This document shows positions 1 through 6,802 of a stretch of DNA of 64,000 nt, one piece after another. The stretch's first letter is position 1. Every line of letters begins with the position of its first letter. This DNA comes from PALSA-1006 sp964571195. Lineage in GTDB: Bacteria; Pseudomonadota; Gammaproteobacteria; Burkholderiales; Gallionellaceae. The notes under the pieces are model-generated. The model saw nothing but the letters and a program-made list of their open reading frames with translations, searched no databases and was not told where the DNA came from. Position numbers and translations under genes: made by a program. Location: positions 248,001-312,000 of the forward strand of contig CAZNAD010000001.1 of assembly GCA_964571195.1 (NCBI GenBank), written 5' to 3'.

Positions 1-117
1 GCTGCTGCGGGCGAATCGAAACAGGCGCATGCCGCATTTGCTGAATTCGTGAAGAAGCACCCCGAGAGCAGTCTGCGTAAAGATGCGGATCAGGCTCTGG
101 CCGCACTCGCCGAATAG
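1..117 (+). CDS. C-terminal 38 residues of a protein cut by the window edge
   Basis: An open frame runs from base 1 to a TAG at 115-117. The visible tail is Ala-rich and alpha-helical, with a pattern (AFAEFVKKHPESSLRKDADQ) typical of the last helix pair of a tetratricopeptide or YfiO/YbgF-like protein. The resemblance is only to that helical style. The rest of the gene lies outside the window, so the function is unknown. A long hairpin follows 24 bases after the stop. Confidence 0.6.
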   Translation, partial: AAAGESKQAHAAFAEFVKKHPESSLRKDADQALAALAE

Positions 118-140
118 TTTCGCTATCCGCGCTGCCAAGC

Positions 141-186
141 GCTCAAATGAAACAGCCCCTTGTCTCAGGGGCTGCTTCATTTGAGC
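141..186. terminator. Long bidirectional hairpin between convergent genes
   Basis: A near-perfect inverted repeat: an outer 11-bp arm (141-151 with 176-186) and an inner 8-bp GC-rich stem CAGCCCCT/AGGGGCTG (153-160 with 167-174) around a 6-base loop, with one A/C mismatch. It lies between the converging unknown gene and purB. The A-rich left flank and T-rich right flank suit termination on either strand. Confidence 0.8.
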
Positions 187-199
187 GGATGGATGTCGC

Positions 200-1570
200 T
201 TAGATCCGTTTCGCCAGTGCCGCAGCTTTGCCCAGATAGGTGTCTGGACTGAGCGCCTGCAAGCGCTGTTTTTCGGCGGCGGGGATGTCCAGTGCATCAA
301 TGAAAATGCGCAGTGATGCTTTGTTGATACCGTCCTTGCCGCGCGTGAGTTCTTTGAGCTTGTCGTAGGCGTTGTCGATGTTGTAGCGACGCATCACAGT
401 CTGGATGGGTTCCGCCAATACTTCCCAGCTGCTGTTCAGGTCGTCTGCGACGCGCAGCGGGTTGGCTTCCAGTTTGCCCAGCCCCTTCAGGCAGGACTCG
501 TAGGCCAGCAGCGTATAGCCGAAGGCCACCCCCATGTTGCGCAGCACGGTCGAATCGGTCAGATCGCGCTGCCAGCGCGAGACCGGCAGTTTTTCGGACA
601 GGTGTTTGAGCAGGGCATTAGCCAGACCGAGGTTGCCTTCCGAGTTTTCGAAGTCGATCGGGTTCACTTTGTGCGGCATGGTCGAGGAGCCGACTTCGCC
701 CGCAACCACCTTCTGTTTGAAATAACCCAGCGAGATATAACCCCAGATGTCGCGGTTCAGATCGATCAGGATGGTGTTGGCGCGCGCGAACGCATCATAC
801 AGTTCCGCCATATAGTCATGTGGCTCGATCTGGATGGTGTACGGGTTAAAGGTGATGCCTCTCGCCGTGACGAAGCGTTGTGCAAAGCTCTCCCAGTCGA
901 TGTCTGGATAGGCCGACAGATGGGCGTTGTAGTTGCCCACCGCGCCATTGATCTTGCCTAGGATCTCGACCTCCGCAATCGCCGCGCGTGCGCGTTGCAA
1001 ACGATATACGACGTTAGCCATTTCCTTGCCCAGTGTGCTGGGGGTCGCGGTCTGGCCGTGAGTGCGGCATAACATGGGCAGATCGGCCAACTGGTGAGCC
1101 AGCTCGCGCAGGCGGGTGATCAGTGCATCCAGTGCCGGTAACATCACCTCAGCACGACCGTGTTTGAGCATCAGTGCATGACTCAGATTGTTGATGTCTT
1201 CCGACGTGCAGGCGAAATGGATGAACTCCAGCACACCAGCTGTTTCCGTATTGCCGGAAAGCTGCTCACGCAGCCAGTATTCGATGGCTTTCACATCGTG
1301 GTTAGTGCGCCGCTCGATAGTTTTGATCCGTTCCGCATCCGTGGTGCTGAATTGTGCGGCGAGCTGGTCCAATTGTGCGATGGTGGTGGTCGAAAATGCC
1401 GGCAGTTCCCTGATGCCGGCTTCGGCACTTAATGCTTTGAGCCATTCGATCTCGATCAGCACGCGGTAACGAATCAGGCCGTATTCGCTGAAATGATTGC
1501 GCAAAGCTTCGACTTTGCCCTGATAGCGCCCGTCCAGGGGCGAAAGTGCGGTGAGAGAGGAGGGTGACAT
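200..1570 (-). CDS. purB: Adenylosuccinate lyase
   Basis: PurB cleaves SAICAR to AICAR and adenylosuccinate to AMP, each time releasing fumarate, in cytoplasmic purine synthesis. The 456-residue protein has the HGQTATP active-site segment near residue 171 and the fumarase/aspartase-superfamily signature SSTMPHKVNP near 295-304, the mobile catalytic-serine loop. Length matches E. coli PurB. The start is taken at the ATG at 1570 (MSPSSLTALSPLDGRY), preceded by GAAAG. An upstream in-frame TTG at 1585 has no ribosome site. E. coli has the order nudJ-mnmA-hflD-purB. Here nudJ, mnmA and purB keep order and strand, but hflD is absent. Confidence 0.97.
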   Translation of the reverse strand: MSPSSLTALSPLDGRYQGKVEALRNHFSEYGLIRYRVLIEIEWLKALSAEAGIRELPAFSTTTIAQLDQLAAQFSTTDAERIKTIERRTNHDVKAIEYWLREQLSGNTETAGVLEFIHFACTSEDINNLSHALMLKHGRAEVMLPALDALITRLRELAHQLADLPMLCRTHGQTATPSTLGKEMANVVYRLQRARAAIAEVEILGKINGAVGNYNAHLSAYPDIDWESFAQRFVTARGITFNPYTIQIEPHDYMAELYDAFARANTILIDLNRDIWGYISLGYFKQKVVAGEVGSSTMPHKVNPIDFENSEGNLGLANALLKHLSEKLPVSRWQRDLTDSTVLRNMGVAFGYTLLAYESCLKGLGKLEANPLRVADDLNSSWEVLAEPIQTVMRRYNIDNAYDKLKELTRGKDGINKASLRIFIDALDIPAAEKQRLQALSPDTYLGKAAALAKRI

Positions 1571-1621
1571 GGTAGTTACTTTCAATATTGAGGTGGCATT
1601 TTACCGCGAGTGAGTGGATGT

Positions 1622-2713
1622 TCAGTTATTTTCTGTATGGCCGATGATGCCGCCCCCCAGACAGACTGGGCCGTCATACACCACCACGGACTGTCCCGGC
1701 GTGACCGCCCACTGCGCCTCAGCAAAGGTGAAGTGAACCGTGTTGTTTTGAGCGGAGACAAGGCGGCAGGCGGCATCCTGCTGGCGATAGCGTGTCTTGG
1801 CCGCATAGTCGCGCGCAGTGTCGGGCGCATGGCCGCTGATCCAGTGCATGTCCAGCGCGTCCAGTTGCGGATCAAGCAGTGCGGGGTGGTCGTGTCCCTG
1901 CACCACGATCAGGCGGTTGTGCGCCATATCCTTGCCCGCGACGAACCAGGGTTCGCCGCTGCCGTCCTTGCCGCCGCCGATGCCCAGTCCTTGGCGCTGT
2001 CCGTAGGTGTAGAAAGACAGGCCCATGTGCTGTCCCATGACCTTGCCTTCCGGGGTCACCATCTCGCCCGGTTTGGTGGGCAGGTAGCGGTTGAGGAATT
2101 CGCGGAACGGACGCTCACCGATGAAGCAGATGCCAGTGCTGTCCTTCTTTGCGGCGTTGGACAGGTTGTGCTGGCGCGCGATCTCGCGCACCTTGCTCTT
2201 CGGAATATCGCCGAGCGGGAACATCGATTTCGACAATTGCTGCTGGTTCAGCCGGTGCAGGAAATAACTCTGGTCTTTGCTGTCGTCATCGGCCTTCAAT
2301 AACTGGAACAGACCATCTTGTTCGCGCACCTTGGCATAGTGGCCGGTGGCGATCTTCTCAGCACCGAGCCGGATGGCATGGTCGAGGAAGGCCCTGAACT
2401 TGATCTCCGAGTTGCACAGGATGTCCGGGTTTGGCGTGCGCCCGGCTTCGTATTCGCGCAGGAAATAGCTGAACACGCGGTCCTTGTATTCCCTGGCGAA
2501 GTTCACCGCCTCGATGGGGATGCCGATGGTGTCGGCCACCGACACCGCGTCGATCAGGTCTTGCCGCGAGGAGCAGTATTCGCTGTCGTCATCGTCCTCC
2601 CAGTTCTTCATGAACAGGCCGGTGACCTCGTACCCCTGCTCCTTGAGCAGAAGTGCAGTGACGGAGGAATCTACGCCGCCGGACATGCCGACGACGATGT
2701 GTTGCTTACTCAT
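1622..2713 (-). CDS. mnmA: tRNA-specific 2-thiouridylase MnmA
   Basis: MnmA puts sulfur on U34 of the Glu, Gln and Lys tRNAs, using ATP and sulfur relayed through the Tus proteins. The 363-residue protein has the PP-loop GMSGGVDSS at residues 9-17, the first catalytic cysteine C99 in NPDILCNSE, and the second, C195, in STGICFIGERPF. Both cysteines needed for persulfide chemistry are present. It overlaps the upstream nudJ gene by 8 bases, which implies translational coupling, and purB follows 51 bases later. Confidence 0.97.
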   Translation of the reverse strand: MSKQHIVVGMSGGVDSSVTALLLKEQGYEVTGLFMKNWEDDDDSEYCSSRQDLIDAVSVADTIGIPIEAVNFAREYKDRVFSYFLREYEAGRTPNPDILCNSEIKFRAFLDHAIRLGAEKIATGHYAKVREQDGLFQLLKADDDSKDQSYFLHRLNQQQLSKSMFPLGDIPKSKVREIARQHNLSNAAKKDSTGICFIGERPFREFLNRYLPTKPGEMVTPEGKVMGQHMGLSFYTYGQRQGLGIGGGKDGSGEPWFVAGKDMAHNRLIVVQGHDHPALLDPQLDALDMHWISGHAPDTARDYAAKTRYRQQDAACRLVSAQNNTVHFTFAEAQWAVTPGQSVVVYDGPVCLGGGIIGHTENN

Positions 2714-3152
2714 AGTGGGTGATCAGGTCGAGCGGGTAGCGCTTGCCCGCCAGATAGTCTTCCACGCAGCGCAGGATCAGTGGACTGCGGTGGCGCTCCT
2801 GCGTGACGCGGATTTCGTCGGGCGTCATCCAGACGGCACGCACGATGCCTTTGTCCAATGCGCGTTGCGGATGATGTTTCAGGATACGTCCGCCAAAGGC
2901 GAAGCGCAGATAGGTGGCATTGGAGCTATTTGAATGCCAGCGATAGACCCCGATCAGGAATTCCGGCGCAAACTCGTACGCGGATTCCTCCAGTGCCTCG
3001 CGTACAGCGCCTGCGGGCAGGGTCTCGTCGGGTTCCCAGTGTCCGGCCGGCTGATTGAATAATAGACCTTGCGCAGTATGTTCCTCCACCAACAGGAACT
3101 TGCCGTCCTGTTCAAGGACGGCGGCGACGGTGGCGTGTGGTTTCCAGATCAT
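2706..3152 (-). CDS. nudJ: NUDIX hydrolase, NudJ-like phosphatase
   Basis: A 148-residue NUDIX protein with the Nudix box at about residues 37-59 (GHWEPDETLPAGAV followed by REALEES). It has the REUxEE core but a Ser/Ala in place of the usual Gly at the end of the box. E. coli NudJ hydrolyses HMP-PP and nucleoside tri- and diphosphates and sits directly before mnmA, as here. Gene order is the main reason for choosing NudJ over other NUDIX families. It overlaps mnmA by 8 bases and is the first gene of the unit. A terminator of the neighbouring small gene lies just upstream. Confidence 0.85.
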   Translation of the reverse strand: MIWKPHATVAAVLEQDGKFLLVEEHTAQGLLFNQPAGHWEPDETLPAGAVREALEESAYEFAPEFLIGVYRWHSNSSNATYLRFAFGGRILKHHPQRALDKGIVRAVWMTPDEIRVTQERHRSPLILRCVEDYLAGKRYPLDLITHYE

Positions 3153-3173
3153 GCTGTTATTTTAATCGAAATA

Positions 3174-3201
3174 AAAGAGGCAGGGTTCCCCCTGCCTCTT
3201 T
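3174..3201 (-). terminator. Terminator of the first Ala/Lys-rich secreted protein gene
   Basis: A perfect 12-bp stem AAAGAGGCAGGG/CCCTGCCTCTTT with a 4-base loop. On the minus strand it ends in a T-rich run. It lies between the stop of the small gene at 3225 and nudJ. Confidence 0.85.
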
Positions 3202-3224
3202 GTGTTGCCTTGCCGCAATGCAGA

Positions 3225-3434
3225 TTAGTGCTTAGCGTCGTGTTTAGCTTCGCTTTTCTCTTCTTTTTTTGCAGCAGCCTTCTTTTCTTCTTTCTTGGCA
3301 GGAGCAGCGGCTTCAACCTTTGCGGGAGCAGCGGCTTCAACCTTTGCGGGAGCAGCTTTAGCAGCCTCAGCGGCAGCAGCAGAGAAAGAAGCGGCAGCGA
3401 ATACAGCAGCGATCAGAGTGGAAAACAGTTTCAT
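3225..3434 (-). CDS. Small secreted Ala/Lys-rich repeat protein (paralog 1)
   Basis: A 69-residue protein starting MKLFSTLIAAVFAAASFSA, a clear Sec signal peptide with probable cleavage after about residue 22. The mature part is almost only Ala, Lys, Glu and Pro, with repeats of AAPAKVEA and a Lys/Glu-rich tail ending in KHDAKH. The start ATG is fixed by GGAG six bases upstream; an earlier in-frame ATG overlaps that site. Neighbour 3589-3810 is a paralog with nearly the same signal peptide, a 25-bp identical upstream block and a similar terminator, so the whole unit was duplicated. The composition recalls the acid-shock protein Asr, but I see no family motif and assign no function. Confidence 0.8.
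   Translation of the reverse strand: MKLFSTLIAAVFAAASFSAAAAEAAKAAPAKVEAAAPAKVEAAAPAKKEEKKAAAKKEEKSEAKHDAKH
3301..3356 (+). repeat. 24-bp tandem repeat inside the first Ala/Lys-rich gene
   Basis: Two perfect 24-base copies (3301-3324 and 3325-3348) plus 8 bases of a third. They encode, on the minus strand, repeated APAKVEAA units. In-frame unit length means copy number can change without a frameshift. Confidence 0.9.
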
Positions 3435-3451
3435 GTAAGACTCCATAGTTG

Positions 3452-3476
3452 GTAGGTTGATAAACGTTTATGACAC
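3452..3476 (-). promoter_or_regulatory. 25-bp conserved upstream block with palindrome ATAAACGTTTAT (copy 1)
   Basis: This block is identical to 3828-3852. At its centre is a perfect 12-bp palindrome ATAAACGTTTAT (3460-3471). It lies 18 bases or more upstream of the start of paralog 1. It could be an operator or part of the transcribed leader. Further upstream the two copies stay similar for about 30 more bases. Confidence 0.65.
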
Positions 3477-3547
3477 GCAAGAGCATGTCAGGAGGCATAA
3501 ACGCACGATATGTTGTTCGGTTGACTGAAATCTGGACAAAAAATGAA

Positions 3548-3571
3548 AAAGGCAGGGATGCCCCTGCCTTT
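3548..3571 (-). terminator. Terminator of the second Ala/Lys-rich secreted protein gene
   Basis: A 10-bp stem AAAGGCAGGG/CCCTGCCTTT with a 4-base loop, with AT-rich sequence after it on the minus strand. It shares the AGGCAGGG core with the terminator at 3174-3201, so the terminator was duplicated with the gene. Confidence 0.8.
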
Positions 3572-3588
3572 ATTCAATCACAGCGAAA

Positions 3589-3810
3589 TTACTTCGCTGC
3601 TGGAGCTGCGTCAGCCTTGGCTTCAGCTTTTGCTTTTTTTGCTTTCTTGGCTTTTTTTGCTTTCTTGGCTGGCTTTGCTTCAGCAGCAGCTGCAGGAGCG
3701 GCGGCAGCCTCAACCTTGGCAGGAGCGGCGGCAGGAGCAGCGTCAGCGGCGATAGCGGAGAAAGAAGCGGCAGCAAATACGGCAGCGATCAGAGTGGACA
3801 ACAGTTTCAT
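3589..3810 (-). CDS. Small secreted Ala/Lys-rich repeat protein (paralog 2)
   Basis: A 73-residue paralog of the protein at 3225-3434. The signal peptide MKLLSTLIAAVFAAASFSA differs from paralog 1 at one position. The mature part has APAKVEA units, then a run of KKAKKAKK repeats and an Ala-rich tail, making it strongly basic. GGAG sits six bases before the ATG. The Lys-rich stretch is encoded by an 18-bp perfect tandem repeat (3633-3668). The two mature parts diverged: this one lost most Glu and is more histone-tail-like. Nucleic-acid or surface-polymer binding is possible, but this is inference from charge alone. Confidence 0.8.
   Translation of the reverse strand: MKLLSTLIAAVFAAASFSAIAADAAPAAAPAKVEAAAAPAAAAEAKPAKKAKKAKKAKKAKAEAKADAAPAAK
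3633..3668 (+). repeat. 18-bp perfect tandem repeat inside the second Ala/Lys-rich gene
   Basis: Two identical 18-base copies (3633-3650, 3651-3668) that encode the KKAKKA units on the minus strand. This in-frame repeat is different from the 24-bp one in the paralog. Confidence 0.9.
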
Positions 3811-3827
3811 AAGGGACTCCATTTTCA

Positions 3828-3852
3828 GTAGGTTGATAAACGTTTATGACAC
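3828..3852 (-). promoter_or_regulatory. 25-bp conserved upstream block with palindrome ATAAACGTTTAT (copy 2)
   Basis: Identical to 3452-3476, with the palindrome at 3836-3847. It lies at the same distance from the start of paralog 2 as copy 1 does from paralog 1. Confidence 0.65.
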
Positions 3853-3919
3853 TACCAGTGTCAGGTGGCTATAACGCTTAAGTATTCATCACGTTGACAT
3901 GAACACAGCTCGTTATATT

Positions 3920-4006
3920 TGGTGCCGGGGGGGGGACTTGAACCCCCACGCCCTTTCAGGCACCGGATTTTGAGTCCGGCACGTCTACCGATTCCATCAC
4001 CCCGGC
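3920..4006 (-). tRNA. tRNA-Leu (anticodon CAA)
   Basis: An 87-nt tRNA with acceptor GCCGGGG paired to CCCCGGC, encoded CCA, a long class II variable arm, a GTTCAAGTC T-loop and the anticodon loop CTCAAAA, giving CAA (reads UUG). It stands alone between the Ala/Lys-rich genes and queA. Confidence 0.95.
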
Positions 4007-4021
4007 TTGGTGAAGGCGCGA

Positions 4022-4050
4022 ATTATCCATGAAACAGCGGGCTTCATCAA
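4022..4050 (-). promoter_or_regulatory. Sigma-70 promoter for tRNA-Leu
   Basis: On the minus strand TTGATG, 17 bases, GATAAT, with the -10 box ending about 16 bases before the mature tRNA 5' end. A TACAAT box on the plus strand at 4052-4057, followed by GCGCGC, may serve queA in the opposite direction. Confidence 0.6.
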
Positions 4051-4089
4051 CTACAATGCGCGCTTTTGCACCGAGTTTTCCGCCTTTCA

Positions 4090-5112
4090 ATGCGTACCGA
4101 TGATTTTGAATTCGAATTGCCCGGGCAATTGATCGCCCAGCATCCGCCGACGCAACGCGGTGCGAGCCGCTTGTTGGAGGTTGGTTCGACAGGTCTGAAA
4201 GATAGCCGTTTTGCCGATCTGGCCAGTCTGGTACGGAAACACGATATCTTGGTGTTGAACGATACGCGCGTACTCAAAGCACGCCTGTACGGCGAAAAAG
4301 CAAGCGGCGGCAAGGTCGAGGTGTTGATCGAACGCTTGCTCAACGAACACGAGGTGTTGGCCCAGGTTCGCGCCAGCAAATCACCCAAAGTGGGCAGCCG
4401 CTTCTTGCTGGCGGGAGGTTTGTCCGTGCGGGTGGTGGGGCGTGCGGGCGAATTTTTTCATCTGTGTTTTGAAGCGGCGGAACCGGTGGGCGAATTGTTG
4501 GAGCGTCATGGTCACCTGCCCTTGCCTCCCTATATCACTCATGCGGCGGGAGAAGAGGATGAGGCGCGTTACCAGACTGTATTTGCCCGCGAACCCGGCG
4601 CAGTGGCGGCACCTACCGCCGGACTGCACTTTGACGATGTGATGTTGGGCGCGTTGCGCAACCGGGGCGTCGATGTTGCTTATGTCACGCTGCATGTCGG
4701 GGCGGGAACCTTCAAGCCGGTACGTGCAGAGCAGATCGAGGAGCATGTCATGCACAGCGAACGTTATGTCGTCCCGCCCGCTACGGTGGAGGCGATCAGA
4801 CAGGCCAAGGCGAACGGCGGACGTGTGATCGCAGTGGGCACGACCAGTCTGCGTGCGCTGGAAAGTGCCGCCCGTAGCGGTGAGCTGCTCGCGGGCGGGG
4901 GCGAGACCGATATCTTCATCACGCCGGGTTATCGTTTCAGAGTGGTGGAGATGTTACTTACCAACTTCCATCTACCGCGTTCCACCTTGCTGATGCTGGT
5001 GTGTGCCTTCGGCGGCATGGAAAGAATGTTGGCCGCTTATCGTCATGCAGTGGAGCAGGAATATCGTTTCTTCAGTTACGGGGATGCGATGCTGATTGAG
5101 AGAGAATCATGA
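4090..5112 (+). CDS. queA: S-adenosylmethionine:tRNA ribosyltransferase-isomerase
   Basis: QueA transfers and isomerises the ribose of SAM onto preQ1 in tRNA to give epoxyqueuosine. The 340-residue protein starts MRTDDFEFELPGQLIAQHP, the usual QueA opening. It contains AGLHF near the middle, LHVGAGTFKPV, and a C-terminal NFHLPRSTLLMLVCAF segment, all standard for the family. The ATG at 4090 is preferred over an upstream in-frame TTG at 4066 because homologs begin there. tgt follows in the conserved queA-tgt-yajC-secD-secF order, but a repeat-like element lies between queA and tgt. Confidence 0.97.
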   Translation: MRTDDFEFELPGQLIAQHPPTQRGASRLLEVGSTGLKDSRFADLASLVRKHDILVLNDTRVLKARLYGEKASGGKVEVLIERLLNEHEVLAQVRASKSPKVGSRFLLAGGLSVRVVGRAGEFFHLCFEAAEPVGELLERHGHLPLPPYITHAAGEEDEARYQTVFAREPGAVAAPTAGLHFDDVMLGALRNRGVDVAYVTLHVGAGTFKPVRAEQIEEHVMHSERYVVPPATVEAIRQAKANGGRVIAVGTTSLRALESAARSGELLAGGGETDIFITPGYRFRVVEMLLTNFHLPRSTLLMLVCAFGGMERMLAAYRHAVEQEYRFFSYGDAMLIERES

Positions 5113-5128
5113 GCTTGAAAAAACAATT

Positions 5129-5246
5129 CACTACCGAGACACCGAGACGCAGAGAAGGTCAAAATCTCACCTCGACCTTATTCGGCAAACATGCATTGAG
5201 CGGGATTTTCAGTGGGTTTCCTTGGTGTCTCGGTGTCTCTGTGGTG
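5129..5246. repeat. Intergenic element with GAGACAC-type inverted arms (copy A)
   Basis: An imperfect inverted repeat: left arm 5129-5154 and right arm 5220-5246, each built from tandem GAGACACC/GGTGTCTC units about 9 bases long. The ~65-base core has no coding signal. A second element with the same type of arms but an unrelated core lies at 50650-50779. It sits between queA and tgt, and the right arm ends only 11 bases before the tgt start. Confidence 0.75.
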
Positions 5247-5257
5247 CAAGGTTCTAT

Positions 5258-6364
5258 ATGAAATTCACATTACACAATACATCGGGTGCCGCCCGTCGCG
5301 GCACACTTGATCTGGCTCATGGCAAGCTGGAGACGCCCGCGTTCATGCCGGTAGGCACTTATGGCACCGTCAAGGCGATGTCGCCGGTCGAGTTGAAGGA
5401 GATGGGCGCGCAGATCGTGCTTGGCAACACTTTCCACTTATGGCTGCGCCCGGGATTAGAAGTGATCGAGGCACACGGCGGCCTGCATCGCTTCATGGGG
5501 TGGGATGGCCCCATCCTTACCGACTCCGGCGGTTTCCAGGTGTTCAGTCTGGGCGAATTACGCAAGATCACCGGCGGCGGGGTGGAGTTCCGTTCGCCGG
5601 TGAATGGCGACAAATGTTTCCTGTCGCCGGAAGAATCGATGCGCATCCAGAAGGTGCTCAATTCCGACATCGTGATGATCTTTGACGAATGCACACCGTA
5701 TCCCGCAGACGAGCAGGTGGCGGGGGTGTCGATGCGCCTGTCGCTGGGCTGGGCGGAGCGCAGCAAGAAGGCGCACGAGGGCAACCCCAATGCATTGTTC
5801 GGCATCGTGCAGGGCGGTATGCACGAGCATTTGCGCGATGAATCGTTGCGTGAGCTGAAGAACATTGATTTCGACGGTTTCGCCATTGGCGGCCTGTCGG
5901 TGGGCGAGCCCAAGGAAGATATGCTGCGCATCCTTAAACACACCGCACCGCAACTGCCGCAGGACAAGCCGCGTTATCTGATGGGAGTCGGTACGCCGGA
6001 AGACCTGGTAGATGCGGTCGGGCATGGGATAGATATGTTCGATTGTGTGATGCCCACGCGCAATGCGCGCAACGGCCATCTGTTCACCCGTTTCGGTGAC
6101 GTGCGTATCAAAAATGCGCAATACCGGCTGGATACACGTCCGCTCGACGAGCAGTGCGCCTGTTATACCTGCAAGAACTTCACGCGCGCCTATTTGCACC
6201 ACCTGCACCGCATCAACGAGATCCTCGGCGCGCGGCTCAATTCCATCCACAATCTGCATTATTATCAGGAGCTGATGCGAGATATGCGCAGTGCCATCGA
6301 ATCCGGCCAGTTCGCCGAATTCGTGGCGGCGTTCCATCAGGCGCGCGGCTTGCGCCACAAATGA
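5258..6364 (+). CDS. tgt: tRNA-guanine transglycosylase
   Basis: Tgt exchanges G34 for preQ1 in GUN-anticodon tRNAs, the step before QueA. The 368-residue protein has the active-site aspartate D89 in LTDSGGFQVF, the GIVQGG motif, and the zinc ligands C300, C302, C305 and H331 (CACYTC, then the His in NSIHNLHY). These positions closely match E. coli Tgt. The start ATG (MKFTLHNTSG) is chosen by homology. A longer open frame upstream runs through the repeat element and is not credible as coding. Confidence 0.97.
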   Translation: MKFTLHNTSGAARRGTLDLAHGKLETPAFMPVGTYGTVKAMSPVELKEMGAQIVLGNTFHLWLRPGLEVIEAHGGLHRFMGWDGPILTDSGGFQVFSLGELRKITGGGVEFRSPVNGDKCFLSPEESMRIQKVLNSDIVMIFDECTPYPADEQVAGVSMRLSLGWAERSKKAHEGNPNALFGIVQGGMHEHLRDESLRELKNIDFDGFAIGGLSVGEPKEDMLRILKHTAPQLPQDKPRYLMGVGTPEDLVDAVGHGIDMFDCVMPTRNARNGHLFTRFGDVRIKNAQYRLDTRPLDEQCACYTCKNFTRAYLHHLHRINEILGARLNSIHNLHYYQELMRDMRSAIESGQFAEFVAAFHQARGLRHK

Positions 6365-6423
6365 ACGTACATTCCTTCCGTGTTAGAATGCGCGCCTTTG
6401 AATTTTTAGTCAGGAGAATACCC

Positions 6424-6765
6424 ATGGTTTCGATCAGCAATCTGTTCATCAGTAACGCGTATGCCGAAGGTGCGGCAGCTCCGCAAGGCGGCGGTTTCCT
6501 CGATTTTCTGCCTTTGATCGCCCTGCTGGCGGTGTTTTATTTCCTCGTGCTGCGCCCGCAGCAGAAACGTGCCAAAGAACACAAGGCAATGACCGAAGGG
6601 CTGCAAAAGGGTGATGAAGTGGTTACTCAGGGCGGCGTGCTGGGACGTGTGGTCAAGGTCGATGAGAACTATGTCACGATCGAGATCGCCGACGGTGTGA
6701 ACATGATCGTGCAAAAGGTCGCGATCCAGACCACATTGCCCAAAGGCACCATCAAAGCTATCTGA
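6424..6765 (+). CDS. yajC: Preprotein translocase accessory subunit YajC
   Basis: YajC is the small inner-membrane partner of SecDF. The 113-residue protein has one membrane segment at about residues 25-45 (LDFLPLIALLAVFYFLVL), then RPQQKRAKEHK and the conserved basic cytoplasmic domain with GDEVVTQGGVLG. AGGAGA lies 8 bases before the ATG. tgt ends 59 bases upstream and a weak TAGAAT box at 6384-6389 may add transcription. secD follows after 37 bases. Confidence 0.95.
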   Translation: MVSISNLFISNAYAEGAAAPQGGGFLDFLPLIALLAVFYFLVLRPQQKRAKEHKAMTEGLQKGDEVVTQGGVLGRVVKVDENYVTIEIADGVNMIVQKVAIQTTLPKGTIKAI

Positions 6766-6802
6766 TCCTTAAACGACACATCGAATCTACCGGGGCATCG
6801 CA

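Noticed and set aside
5096..5257. N-terminal extension of the tgt frame into the repeat element
   Set aside because: Homologs start at MKFTLHNTSG, and the extension translates the GAGACAC repeat arms.
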